Origin: JAXFPC01 sp034180005
GTDB lineage: Bacteria; Bacillota; Negativicutes; Acidaminococcales; Acidaminococcaceae
Direction of reading: 5' to 3'
Assembly (NCBI GenBank): GCA_034180005.1
Contig: JAXFPC010000018.1
Coordinates: 1 to 46,830, forward strand
Length of the DNA: 46,830 nucleotides
The stretch's first letter is position 1, and the number at the start of each line of letters is the position of its first letter. The translations under genes were made by a program, and so were the position numbers. The notes under the pieces are model-generated. The model saw only the letters and a program-made list of their open reading frames with translations, was not told where the DNA came from and did no database searches. This document shows positions 1 through 8,264 of the stretch, in pieces.

Positions 1-19
1 GGATCAAACTCTCCAATAA
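1..19 (-). rRNA. rrs: 16S rRNA gene, extreme 5' end (partial)
   Basis: Read on the minus strand, the first bases of the window give the near-universal 5' end of bacterial 16S rRNA (GGAGAGTTTGATCC). The gene runs out of the window to the left, so only about 19 bases are present. The mature 5' end is placed by aligning to the E. coli 16S start and may be off by a few bases. A strong promoter and leader lie immediately upstream (20-194). Confidence 0.9.
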
Positions 20-158
20 AGTTTATTGAAGAACTGTTCCAGCTCTTTATTATTTTAGAAATTTTGACTTGGTCATGATCTTTTCATGACCCGCACATCT
101 GCTTTTTCTAGGTTTTTGTTCAGTTTTCAAGGTTCGCTGCCAGCTCTATTTCGCTGAC
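20..158 (-). other. rRNA operon leader with hairpin
   Basis: This is the transcribed leader between the rRNA promoter and the 16S 5' end. It contains a CTTGAAAACTGAACAA stretch (about 117-133, read on the minus strand), like the box A-type antitermination/processing segment common in Firmicutes pre-16S leaders. A perfect 8-bp hairpin lies at 71-91 (GGTCATGA paired to TCATGACC, 5-nt loop). An AGAGCTGG motif occurs twice, near 48 and 142. A processing or antitermination role follows from position and family knowledge and is not shown by the sequence. Confidence 0.6.
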
Positions 159-165
159 GTTTTAT

Positions 166-194
166 ATATTAACATTAAAAAACCATTATGTCAA
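166..194 (-). promoter_or_regulatory. rRNA operon sigma-70 promoter
   Basis: On the minus strand a perfect -35 TTGACA (194-189) is separated by exactly 17 bp from a -10 TAATAT (171-166). Transcription would start near 158, about 140 bases before mature 16S. The promoter begins only about 20 bp after the stop codon of the ZIP transporter gene, with no terminator in between, so transporter transcripts could run into the rRNA operon. Confidence 0.85.
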
Positions 195-213
195 CACAAA
201 AATTCCATAAAAA

Positions 214-996
214 TTACTCTAAAATTACTTCCAATATCAGCATTAGTGTGAAACCTAAAGTGAAGAAAATCGTACCTAAATTAGAATGCTCACCTAACGA
301 CATCTCCGGAATAAGTTCTTCGACTACTACATATATCATAGCACCTGCCGCAAAGCTCAACATATACGGCAGAACCGGCAAAACATATGTAACAGCCGCA
401 ATTGTAAAAACAGAAGCCAACGGTTCAACAACCCCCGAAAGAACTCCCATGTAAAATGCTTTTGATCTTTCAGCGCCTTCTGCTTTTAACGGAACTGATA
501 TTATCGCTCCTTCGGGAAAATTCTGCAAAGCTATACCCAAACATAATGCAAAAGAAGCTGTCGATGTTATTCCCTCTGTTCCCGACATGTAACCGGCCAG
601 CACAACGCCAACAGCCATACCCTCTGGTATATTATGAAGAGTTACCGCAAGAAGCATCATTGTTGTTTTTTTCAGCCCTAACTTCAAGCCTTCCGGTTCA
701 TCACTGCCAATATGTAAGTGAGGAACAATAAAATCTAGCAGCAATAAAAAAAGCACGCCGCACCAAAATCCGATTACTGCAGGTAAAAAGGCATATTTGC
801 CCAATTCAGCCGAATGCTCCAATGACGGTAACAAAAGACTCCAAAAAGATGCCGCCACCATAACACCGGCAGCAAAACCGGTGAGCGCTCTTTGCACGTA
901 CTTATTTAGTCCTTCTTTTACAAAAAATACACACGCTGCGCCAAGTGTTGTCCCCACAAATGGTATCAGCACCCCGGTAAGTATTTCATTAACCAT
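214..996 (-). CDS. ZIP-family divalent metal transporter
   Basis: This 260-aa integral membrane protein resembles ZIP (zinc/iron permease) transporters of the ZupT/GufA type, which import Zn2+ and other divalent metals across the cytoplasmic membrane. The hallmark HNIPEGMAVG helix with metal-binding His and Glu is present, followed by a second metal-helix signature, QNFPEGAIISVP. Hydrophobic segments span the whole length, about eight in all. The frame stays open upstream to 1068, but the ATG at 996 has a GGAG eight bases before it and starts directly with a membrane helix (MVNEILTGV), so I chose it. It lies between nrdR and the rRNA promoter. A 15-bp dyad about 140 bp upstream may be a control site. 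Family assignment is firm; the substrate is not determined. Confidence 0.88.
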   Translation of the reverse strand: MVNEILTGVLIPFVGTTLGAACVFFVKEGLNKYVQRALTGFAAGVMVAASFWSLLLPSLEHSAELGKYAFLPAVIGFWCGVLFLLLLDFIVPHLHIGSDEPEGLKLGLKKTTMMLLAVTLHNIPEGMAVGVVLAGYMSGTEGITSTASFALCLGIALQNFPEGAIISVPLKAEGAERSKAFYMGVLSGVVEPLASVFTIAAVTYVLPVLPYMLSFAAGAMIYVVVEELIPEMSLGEHSNLGTIFFTLGFTLMLILEVILE

Positions 997-1116
997 TTTA
1001 TCAACTCCGTAAATATTTACACCCGCAAGCTTAGCTGCCGAATTTTTTCCTAAAATTAAAATGCTCATAATAAAAGCCGAAACAACAAATAACCAACGGT
1101 CACTTGATATTTCGGC

Positions 1117-1155
1117 CAGACTGAAAAATTATAACCATTAAATCACCGAGTGATT
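1117..1155 (-). promoter_or_regulatory. Dyad plus -10 element upstream of ZIP gene
   Basis: Between nrdR and the ZIP gene lies a perfect 6-3-6 dyad, AATCAC-CGA-GTGATT (1141-1155), just after the nrdR stop codon. On the minus strand it is followed by TATAAT (about 1134-1129) and a T-rich stretch. It may be a weak nrdR terminator, or an operator over the -35 region of a ZIP gene promoter; no good -35 hexamer is visible. Confidence 0.35.
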
Positions 1156-1162
1156 GTTTGAA

Positions 1163-1621
1163 CTACTTGTTTTTGTCCATAATGCGTTCGAGTTCCTGCA
1201 TAAAGTTTTTCACATCGGCAAATTGCCTGTAAACAGAAGCAAATCTTACATACGCAATCTGATCCACTTGTTCCAAATGCTTCATCACGCTCTCACCGAT
1301 AAGAGAACTTTCTATTTCTGATTCACCTGTCTTGCGCAAATCTCGCTCTATACTGTCAGCTATTTCTTTTATCTTTTCGTAAGAAACCGGTCTCTTTTCA
1401 AAAGCCTTTACCAACCCGGAGAAAAGTTTTTTGGCATCAAAAAGTTCTCTCCTGCCATCTTTTTTGCTGACGAGCAAAGGAATCTCCTCATACTTTTCGT
1501 ACGTCGTAAAGCGTCTGTTGCACTGAGGACATTCACGCCTGCGTCTGATTGAACCGCCGTCCTCAACTGAACGACTGTCAATTACACGACTGTCGCGATA
1601 AGAACAAAAAGGACACTTCAT
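1163..1621 (-). CDS. nrdR: Transcriptional repressor NrdR
   Basis: NrdR is the 152-aa zinc-ribbon/ATP-cone repressor that senses dNTP/ATP balance and shuts down ribonucleotide reductase genes. The N-terminal zinc ribbon is complete, with Cys3, Cys6, Cys31 and Cys34, followed by the conserved RRRRECPQC stretch. The middle of the protein matches the ATP-cone domain (VSKKDGRRELFDAKKLFSGL). Length is typical of the family. It lies downstream of ftsZ on the same strand, a common Firmicutes arrangement, here without the sigE/sigG genes of spore formers. An AUG preceded by GGAGG (tcGGAGGcaattATG) supports the start. No ribonucleotide reductase gene lies in the window, so its targets are elsewhere. 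Confidence 0.97.
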   Translation of the reverse strand: MKCPFCSYRDSRVIDSRSVEDGGSIRRRRECPQCNRRFTTYEKYEEIPLLVSKKDGRRELFDAKKLFSGLVKAFEKRPVSYEKIKEIADSIERDLRKTGESEIESSLIGESVMKHLEQVDQIAYVRFASVYRQFADVKNFMQELERIMDKNK

Positions 1622-1750
1622 AATTGCCTCCGATAAAATTTCCGCACATCACTGCCTGCATCAGTCAAATCGCAAGTATTTTGCTCACACCAAGTCATGT
1701 CCAGCAAAATATTCAAGCACAAAATCGAACAATGAAATTTATGGCAAAAA

Positions 1751-2839
1751 TCAACCGCGCAGCCATGGCGGAATCTCAGCACCGCCTTCGGAAAACGGTT
1801 TTATCACGGACGGACCTACGCTCTCAGGATTCTTTATACTGGTTGCGGCTGTTTTTCCCCCTGATCTTTCGGTAACAGGGTTCTTCTTTTCAAATCCGGT
1901 GGCTATAACAGTCACTCGAATTTCATCGTCCAAGCTTTCATCTATAACAGCGCCGAAGATTATGTTAGCGTTATGATCAACAGCTTCCGTTATAATTCCT
2001 GATGCCTCATTAACATCCCACAAGGAGAGATCTTTGCCGCCTGTTATATTAAAGAGCACACCCTGCGCACCGTCTATAGACGCTTCCAACAAAGGACTCT
2101 TAATGGCAGCCTCAGCCGCCGCTCTCGCGCCGCCCTCGCCTTTAGCCGTTCCTATCCCCATCAATGCGCTACCTGCATTTGTCATGATAGTTTTAACATC
2201 GGCAAAATCCGCATTTATCAAACCGGGAACGCCGATCAAATCGGATATACCCTGCACACCCTGTCTGAGAACGTCATCCGCGATACGAAAAGCTTCCAGC
2301 ATGGATGTCCTGCGGTCTATAACCTGCAACAATCTGTCATTGGGTATAGTGATAAGAGTGTCAACCTTCTCTTTCAAATTAACGATACCGTTTTCGGCCT
2401 GGTTCATTCTGCGTTTCCCTTCGAAATTGAAAGGTTTGGTAACGACGCCTACCGTCAGAGCGCCAACCTCTTTAGCGCATTCAGCAACAACGTGAGCTGC
2501 TCCCGTTCCTGTTCCTCCGCCCATACCTGCGGTAACGAACACCATATCTGCTCCTTTCAGAGCTTCTATGATTTGCTCTCTGCTTTCTTCGGCAGCTTTC
2601 TCGCCAATTTCAGGATTAGCTCCTGCACCCAACCCTTTGGTCAGTTTTTCTCCGATTTGAATTCTGTTCTCAGCTTTTGATGTCAACAGAGCTTGAGCAT
2701 CGCAATTCACCGCTACGAATTCAACGCCTCTTACACCGGCCGATATCATTCTATTAACCGCGTTGTTGCCGCCGCCGCCAACGCCTATTACTTTAATATT
2801 AGCTAAACAGCTGAATGTAGTCTCAACATCTTCAAACAT
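1751..2839 (-). CDS. ftsZ: Cell division GTPase FtsZ
   Basis: FtsZ is the tubulin-like GTPase that forms the cytokinetic ring. The 362-aa protein shows the GTP-binding glycine motif GGGTGTGAA near residue 108 and the T7 loop NADFADVKTIM that completes GTP hydrolysis in the filament. It ends in the conserved tail IPPWLRG, which docks membrane anchors such as FtsA or SepF. The start has a strong site (AAGGGGG, then ATG). It is the last gene of the division cluster and follows sbp after a 97-bp gap, which could hold its own promoter although no convincing hexamers are seen. FtsA, normally encoded just upstream, is missing here, so another tether or a distant ftsA must be used. Confidence 0.98.
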   Translation of the reverse strand: MFEDVETTFSCLANIKVIGVGGGGNNAVNRMISAGVRGVEFVAVNCDAQALLTSKAENRIQIGEKLTKGLGAGANPEIGEKAAEESREQIIEALKGADMVFVTAGMGGGTGTGAAHVVAECAKEVGALTVGVVTKPFNFEGKRRMNQAENGIVNLKEKVDTLITIPNDRLLQVIDRRTSMLEAFRIADDVLRQGVQGISDLIGVPGLINADFADVKTIMTNAGSALMGIGTAKGEGGARAAAEAAIKSPLLEASIDGAQGVLFNITGGKDLSLWDVNEASGIITEAVDHNANIIFGAVIDESLDDEIRVTVIATGFEKKNPVTERSGGKTAATSIKNPESVGPSVIKPFSEGGAEIPPWLRG

Positions 2840-2936
2840 ATCTGCATCCCCCTTAAATTGTTGGGCAAATTTAAAACTTTACGCTTCTACATCTCTTTCA
2901 ACGTATCTGTTCAAAAATCCTGCTTGATTAAAAAAT

Positions 2937-3269
2937 TTATTTTCCCATATACAAACGTCTGATAATACCCATATTTTGAAAAATTCTCATGCCGAATATC
3001 AAAACGCCTACCAAATACAGATCTATACCGATAAAATTGCCTGCGTAACACAGAAATGCAGCTAAAATACCATTAATAAAAAATCCTGAGATAAAAACGT
3101 CTGTATTATATGTTCCTTCTAAAGAAGCTCTCATCCCGCCAAGTACCGCGTCCATCCCTGCCATGAGCGCTACAGCCAAAAGGCGGGCGTATTCCGGCGG
3201 CAGAGTATGCGGACTGTAATACCCTGCGCCAATACCTATAACAAGTCCGGCTAAGGCATAGTAAATCAT
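2937..3269 (-). CDS. sbp: Small basic protein Sbp (DUF1290)
   Basis: This 110-aa membrane protein belongs to the small basic protein (Sbp, DUF1290) family found in Firmicutes division clusters between divIB/ftsQ and ftsA-ftsZ. It has about three or four hydrophobic segments, the conserved opening GLVIGIGAGYYSP and a basic tail (MGIIRRLYMGK). Its start codon overlaps the stop of the DUF881 gene (ATGA), so the two are translationally coupled. The molecular role of the family is not established; location suggests a part in envelope or septum biogenesis. Confidence 0.88.
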   Translation of the reverse strand: MIYYALAGLVIGIGAGYYSPHTLPPEYARLLAVALMAGMDAVLGGMRASLEGTYNTDVFISGFFINGILAAFLCYAGNFIGIDLYLVGVLIFGMRIFQNMGIIRRLYMGK

Positions 3270-3973
3270 TTTTTCTCCTCCTTTTTTACGCTTTTGGCAT
3301 ATTCGAAAGGATTATGGCTCTTTAAAGCCGGCAAAGTCATTTTCTCTTTGTTGCTGATTTTAACATAAATTCCCCAAAACTCAAAGGTCTCCACAACTCC
3401 CCCGCGCAGGCGTAATGCACTGGTCATTGTTTTTGCATTACCGATAGCCCTGATAACATATGGGGCTGCACTTCGAACATTGTTTACGGAAACAGTAGGA
3501 CCTGCGCAGCGTACCTCGCTCATGGCAACTATTCGCTGATCATTTATGGAGATAGCCTCAGCTCCGGCTGAACGCAATTCATTCAACACTCGAAGAAGAT
3601 CTTCATCGTGTATTATGTAAAGATTGGCATTCTCATTACTTTTTTTGTTCAGAGTACTGTCGTCGAGAACTATTTCAATACCTGCACCCTCTACTTCCGT
3701 CGCTCCGGCCAGCAGGCTCAGTCTTTCCATTTCAGCTTCCGTCGCCGCGTTTACGCTGTCCACTTTACGCAACTTATCAAGTTCATCGCGTAGGCTTCTG
3801 TTCTCATTCTCAGTCTGACGCAAACGCTCTGATAAATCTTCAACTCTTTCCAAACGGACAGTTTTCTGATTTTCAGTTGCCTTATACTGTACCGTCAGCA
3901 TAAATCCGAACACCATAAATACTAAAGCTATAAGTATTTTGCCCTTCAAATCCATAGTTATAAATTCTTTCAT
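3266..3973 (-). CDS. DUF881 protein (YlxW/YlxX-like)
   Basis: This 235-aa protein has one N-terminal membrane helix (LIALVFMVFGFMLTVQY), a heptad-rich coiled coil (about residues 40-75), and a C-terminal DUF881 domain with the typical GAEAISINDQRI...RSAAPYVIRAIG pattern. Family members sit beside ftsQ/divIB and sbp in many Firmicutes and are predicted to be envelope-facing, but their activity is unknown. An in-frame GTG at 3985 overlaps the ftsQ stop. I prefer the ATG at 3973 because GAGG lies six bases before it. It is in an operon with ftsQ upstream and sbp downstream (4-base overlap). Confidence 0.85.
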   Translation of the reverse strand: MKEFITMDLKGKILIALVFMVFGFMLTVQYKATENQKTVRLERVEDLSERLRQTENENRSLRDELDKLRKVDSVNAATEAEMERLSLLAGATEVEGAGIEIVLDDSTLNKKSNENANLYIIHDEDLLRVLNELRSAGAEAISINDQRIVAMSEVRCAGPTVSVNNVRSAAPYVIRAIGNAKTMTSALRLRGGVVETFEFWGIYVKISNKEKMTLPALKSHNPFEYAKSVKKEEKK

Positions 3974-3981
3974 AAAAATCC

Positions 3982-4755
3982 TCACTGCTTGCCTTGTTCC
4001 CTTACTTTAATATAAGGTTTCGCAAAAGTTAAATCAATATACTCCGCTTGAATTTTTTTATTTTTTATCTCTTCGTAAACTGTAGTAAAGAGCGCCACCT
4101 TTTGAGAAATGTCATTCACATTGCCTAAGACTATCGGAAAACTGTTGCGTAATCTTAAACTGACACTATTTTTCCCGTCCACTGTTATTTCGGCTATGGA
4201 TGCTCTCGCCTGCGGACTGATTCTATGCAGAAAATCAAGAATATTCAGGACACCGCGTTCCTCTACCCTATCGCCAAGATAAAAATTGCCGCTGCCTATT
4301 CCCACGAGAAGAGGAGCATTGGCATCCGGGATGGCTGCTGTAACGCTTAGTACGACACCCGAATAGTCAAGCTTCAGATAACTTCTGTAGGCATTTGCAA
4401 CATATAAAGCCGCCTCTCGTTCCTGAACTTCTATTTTCAGCTCAGCCGGCCACCCGTAACCGATCTCCGCCTTTTTAAACCTATAGTCCTGCTTAAGTCC
4501 GTCTTTAATTCTGCCGATGTCGAGATTAAAAAGGTTCAGCGGTTCAGCACCGCCTCCCATTCTGATCACATCAGCTCTTGTAAGAAGTTTTGTTCCTTTT
4601 ATACTGATATTGCCGAAAGAGAAATCCGGTTCGTGCACGTACACCCACGCGCTTCTGCACAAATAAACGACGGCAAAAACGCACAGAGAAAACAGCAAAA
4701 GACGCAGCCTTTTCCTGCGCCTTTTTTGACGTAATCGCTCACGAATTGTCTCCAT
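3982..4755 (-). CDS. ftsQ: Cell division protein FtsQ/DivIB
   Basis: FtsQ/DivIB is a bitopic division protein that links FtsL/FtsB to the septal peptidoglycan synthase. The 257-aa protein has a very basic cytoplasmic start (RERLRQKRRRKRLR), one membrane helix (LLLFSLCVFAVVYLC), then an extracellular POTRA domain (FSFGNISIKGTKLLTRADVIRM) and the FtsQ beta domain. The start is supported by AGGAGGAGAG upstream of ATG. It follows ddl after a 38-bp gap and leads into the DUF881 gene. Sequence divergence is normal for this family; identification rests on architecture, weak similarity and position. Confidence 0.9.
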   Translation of the reverse strand: METIRERLRQKRRRKRLRLLLFSLCVFAVVYLCRSAWVYVHEPDFSFGNISIKGTKLLTRADVIRMGGGAEPLNLFNLDIGRIKDGLKQDYRFKKAEIGYGWPAELKIEVQEREAALYVANAYRSYLKLDYSGVVLSVTAAIPDANAPLLVGIGSGNFYLGDRVEERGVLNILDFLHRISPQARASIAEITVDGKNSVSLRLRNSFPIVLGNVNDISQKVALFTTVYEEIKNKKIQAEYIDLTFAKPYIKVREQGKQ

Positions 4756-4793
4756 GTACTCTCTCCTCCTGCCGCGTTAAGAATTTTTAAATA

Positions 4794-5732
4794 TCAACGG
4801 GCGCTCAATAATATCAGTTCACACAGTTCAGGAAAATTTATTCCTACAGCAGCAGCAGCTTTAGGAACCAAACTGGTCGCTGTCATTCCTGGAATAGTGT
4901 TGGCCTCCAAGACATAACCTTGTCCTTTATCATCCAACATAACATCTATACGCGCCACGCCGCTCAATCCCAAAACCTTGTACGTTGCAAGCGCCAAATC
5001 GCATACATGCGCCGTCTGCTCCTCAGACAACGGTGCTGGACAGTGATAATCCGTAGCGCCTTTGGTATATTTGGAATGAAAATCATAAGCACCAGAATGC
5101 GGTGCTATCCAAATCACCGGCAAAATCCGCGTGCCTCCGTCATGTTCCAAAATGGCAACAGTCAACTCTTTGCCGCTTATACATTCCTCCACTACAACGT
5201 TCTCGGAATATTTAAAAGCGTCCTGAAGCGCGTCTGTAATACCGCGCTCATTTTTAACTATATTTACACCTATACTGGATCCCTGGGTGGCAGCCTTGAT
5301 AACAACGGGCAAAGAAAATGTTTTCAATATTTCACGCTTCATTCTTTCCGGTGATTCTTTTTCTTTGCGATTTAGTATAAGGCTCTTAGGAGTGGATACA
5401 CCGGCAGACAATAAAAACCTTTTCGTCGCAGCCTTATCCATGGCAACGGCGCTGGCTAAGACACCGCTGCCTGTGTAGGGGATAGCTGCAGCTTCCAGAA
5501 TACTTTGGAGTCGTCCGTCTTCTCCGTACATTCCGTGAACAGCATTAAATACCACCTTGACATCCAACTCACGCAGCTGCATAAAAATTTTTTCAGGTTC
5601 CAGTTCCAATTCTACAACATTATAACCTTTTTCTCTGAGAGCATCTGCAATAGCGGCTCCTGTAATGCGTGATATTGCAGCCTCTGAGGAAGGGCCGCCG
5701 ACAATTACTGCAACAAGATCATTCTTATCCAT
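4794..5732 (-). CDS. ddl: D-alanine--D-alanine ligase
   Basis: Ddl joins two D-alanines with ATP to make the dipeptide that MurF adds to the peptidoglycan precursor. The 312-aa ATP-grasp protein has the N-terminal VIVGGPSSEAAIS loop, the EVVFNAVHGMYGEDG-like segment (here VVFNAVHGMYGEDG), the central ATP-grasp motif KAATQGSSIGV, and the C-terminal metal-binding EANTIPGMT. Its ATG lies inside the end of murC (8-base overlap), with GGAG within the murC coding sequence acting as ribosome site, so murC and ddl are translationally coupled. In many Firmicutes murB would lie here; it is absent. Confidence 0.97.
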   Translation of the reverse strand: MDKNDLVAVIVGGPSSEAAISRITGAAIADALREKGYNVVELELEPEKIFMQLRELDVKVVFNAVHGMYGEDGRLQSILEAAAIPYTGSGVLASAVAMDKAATKRFLLSAGVSTPKSLILNRKEKESPERMKREILKTFSLPVVIKAATQGSSIGVNIVKNERGITDALQDAFKYSENVVVEECISGKELTVAILEHDGGTRILPVIWIAPHSGAYDFHSKYTKGATDYHCPAPLSEEQTAHVCDLALATYKVLGLSGVARIDVMLDDKGQGYVLEANTIPGMTATSLVPKAAAAVGINFPELCELILLSAR

Positions 5733-7122
5733 TTGCCTTTTTCTCCAATTTCTTTACAAGCTCTTCGCCTATTTTATAAACACTACCCGCACCTACGGTC
5801 ATAACCAAGTCGCCCGACTTTACTATTTCCTGCAAACGAGCTGCCACAGCGTCAGCGGAAGCGATATATTCCACCTGCTGTTTTTCTGCGCGGTTGATAC
5901 TTTTGGCAAGAGCGTCGCCGCTGACCCCCGCTATGGGATCCTCACCCGCTCCGTATATGTCCGTTAAAATGAGAAGATCGCATTCTTTGAAACAATTGCA
6001 AAATTCTTCGAACAGCAACTTAGTTCTTGTATATCGATGTGGTTGGAAAACGCAAATCAACCGCTGTGGTTCGGTTTGACGTGCGGCCTTCAAAGTCACG
6101 GATATTTCAGTAGGATGGTGAGCGTAATCATCGACTACCCAGACGCCGTCCGCTCGTCCCTTAGTTTCGAAACGACGCTTCGCTCCACCGAAATTTTTGA
6201 GCGCTTCGGCTACAACCTCCTGCTCGGCTCCCATCTCCACAGCTGCAATAAAAGCTCCCATAGAATTGAGTACATTATGTCTGCCGGGTACGACAAGCTC
6301 GATTGCCCGCACAAACTTCCCTCTAAAAAACAACTCGTAAGATGTGCCTGCCGCGCTGTAGCGAATGTTGGCAGCTGTATAGTCCGCTCCTGAGCCTTCC
6401 ATACCGTAAGTAATAACTTCTCTGTCGGTTTCAGCGCTCAACTGTTTCAGTTTTTCATTATCAATACACAAAACGGCTTTGCCGCCGGATTTTATATTCT
6501 GCAAAAAAGATGTGAACGCAGCATATATATTTTCTTCACTGCCGTAATGATCCAAATGATCATTTTCGATATTCGTAATAACGGTCAAATACGGAAAAAA
6601 TTTCAAGAATGAACCATCGCTCTCGTCTGCTTCGGCCACTACGAACTTGCCGTCCCCGTTTCTGGCATTACCTCCTATGCCGCTGACCTCTCCACCAATA
6701 ACCGCAGTCGGATCCAACCCGGCAGCAGTTGTTATGCAGGCCAGCATAGCGCTTGTAGTCGTTTTCCCGTGAGCTCCGGCCACGGCAACTCCCAAAGAAT
6801 TGTTTAAAATTGACGCCAAAACGTCACTGCGGTGCAGCACAGGTAATCCTAAAGACCTGGCTGTGCGCAATTCAACATTATCCTCACGGATTGCAGATGA
6901 TACGACCACGGCATCCTTATCAAAAACATTTTCTTGCGCATGCCCCGCATACACTTCGGCTCCGTACTCTCCCAACTTCACCGTCAGAGCGCAACTGTTT
7001 ATATCGGAGCCGCTTACCGAAAAACCGCGCTTAAGCAGCACGTAAGCCAAAGCGCTCATCCCGGAACCGCCTATACCGATAAAATGAATTTTCTTTATTC
7101 CGTCCAACTTATTATCTGCCAC
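5725..7122 (-). CDS. murC: UDP-N-acetylmuramate--L-alanine ligase
   Basis: MurC adds L-alanine to UDP-MurNAc, the first amino-acid step of peptidoglycan precursor synthesis in the cytoplasm. The 465-aa Mur ligase has the N-terminal Rossmann motif IGIGGSGMSALAYVL, the ATP-binding loop AGAHGKTTTSAM, and the central NIENDHLDHYG and DDYAHHPTEI motifs typical of MurC. The start codon is GTG, chosen because AAGGAGAGG lies seven bases upstream. It follows murG after 14 bp and overlaps ddl by 8 bases. The UDP-MurNAc substrate requires MurB, whose gene is not in this cluster. Confidence 0.98.
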   Translation of the reverse strand: MADNKLDGIKKIHFIGIGGSGMSALAYVLLKRGFSVSGSDINSCALTVKLGEYGAEVYAGHAQENVFDKDAVVVSSAIREDNVELRTARSLGLPVLHRSDVLASILNNSLGVAVAGAHGKTTTSAMLACITTAAGLDPTAVIGGEVSGIGGNARNGDGKFVVAEADESDGSFLKFFPYLTVITNIENDHLDHYGSEENIYAAFTSFLQNIKSGGKAVLCIDNEKLKQLSAETDREVITYGMEGSGADYTAANIRYSAAGTSYELFFRGKFVRAIELVVPGRHNVLNSMGAFIAAVEMGAEQEVVAEALKNFGGAKRRFETKGRADGVWVVDDYAHHPTEISVTLKAARQTEPQRLICVFQPHRYTRTKLLFEEFCNCFKECDLLILTDIYGAGEDPIAGVSGDALAKSINRAEKQQVEYIASADAVAARLQEIVKSGDLVMTVGAGSVYKIGEELVKKLEKKANG

Positions 7123-7136
7123 AGGACATCCTCTCC

Positions 7137-8240
7137 TTATTTGTTAATCAATGCCAAAGCTTGCTCGGCAATCATGGATGCTGCAGCAGGACGTCCCAAC
7201 TGCAATGCAGCCTCGTGCATTTTGAGCAGCTGCTCTTCGTGGAGCAGCAAATGTTCAACTATTTCCAAAATTTTTTCCGCAGAAAGTTCTCTATCCAATA
7301 CAACCTTAGCAGCACCGTCGATTTCAACGGCACGAGCATTAAATTCCTGATGATTCGCAGTAGCATATGGATAAGGTACGAGTATCGAAGGAATACCTTT
7401 GGCTGTAAGCTCTGCCAAACCTACAGCTCCGGCACGAAAAACCGCTATATCGGCAACAGCCAGAGCCGCCGGCATATTATGCAGATACGGCATCACGATG
7501 ATATTATTCGCAAACCCGCCTACTTCGTTCACTCTACTCATATATTCATCATAGTTGGCAGCTCCGGTCGCATGAACAACCTGAACGTCATCCCTGCCGG
7601 AAAGCGCACGCTCAACTTCCAGCATAACTTCGTTGATACTGCGCGCTCCACGACTGCCGCCGGAAACCAGGATTGTTTTTTTTGCGTCATCAAGAGCAAG
7701 CTCTTTCATAGCGGTATCTCTATCGTAGGCCAAAATTTCTTCACGAATAGGGTTGCCTGTATATACCTTCTCGCTGCTGCCGCCAAAATGGTCTCCGCCC
7801 TGACTGTAACCGAGAAATACTTTATTTACCCAATGGGCTAAAATTTTATTCGTCATGCCCGGCATGGCATTTTGCTCCTGTATACAAGTCGGGATCTTTT
7901 TCATTGCCGCCATGAATACTACAGGTCCGCAAACATAACCGCCGGTTCCAATCACAAGATCGGGGATTTCATCATTTATAATTTTATACGCATCTTTTAA
8001 TCCGGAAAATAACTTACAAAAGCTGCGCACCGTGTCAAAGCTCAGACTTCTTTTAAAACCTGCCACTTCAATATAGCGCAGTTTGTAACCGTAACGCGGG
8101 ATAATATCTTTTTCCAGACCTTCCTTCGTACCTACAAATATTATTTCGGCATCCGGGGCAATCTTCTTAATGTTATCGGCAATAGTCAGCGCAGGATAGA
8201 TATGTCCGCCCGTACCTCCGCCGGAAATAATTATCTTCAT
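7137..8240 (-). CDS. murG: UDP-GlcNAc:lipid I GlcNAc transferase MurG
   Basis: MurG transfers GlcNAc from UDP-GlcNAc onto lipid I to form lipid II at the inner face of the membrane. The 367-aa GT-B protein starts with the glycine-rich loop GGGTGGHIYPALTIAD, contains the second signature VSGGSRGARSINE, and has the donor-binding FRAGAVGLAELTAKGIPSILVPYP region with conserved Glu. Length is typical. GGGGAGTGAG precedes the ATG. It directly follows murD with a 24-bp gap; the lipid II flippase/SEDS gene ftsW (spoVE) that usually separates murD and murG is missing. Confidence 0.98.
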   Translation of the reverse strand: MKIIISGGGTGGHIYPALTIADNIKKIAPDAEIIFVGTKEGLEKDIIPRYGYKLRYIEVAGFKRSLSFDTVRSFCKLFSGLKDAYKIINDEIPDLVIGTGGYVCGPVVFMAAMKKIPTCIQEQNAMPGMTNKILAHWVNKVFLGYSQGGDHFGGSSEKVYTGNPIREEILAYDRDTAMKELALDDAKKTILVSGGSRGARSINEVMLEVERALSGRDDVQVVHATGAANYDEYMSRVNEVGGFANNIIVMPYLHNMPAALAVADIAVFRAGAVGLAELTAKGIPSILVPYPYATANHQEFNARAVEIDGAAKVVLDRELSAEKILEIVEHLLLHEEQLLKMHEAALQLGRPAAASMIAEQALALINK

Positions 8241-8264
8241 TATTTACTCACTCCCCGGTCCAGT

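Noticed and set aside
2034..2495. 153-codon plus-strand frame opposite ftsZ
   Set aside because: It is antisense to a clearly conserved gene and reflects its codon structure, not a second gene.
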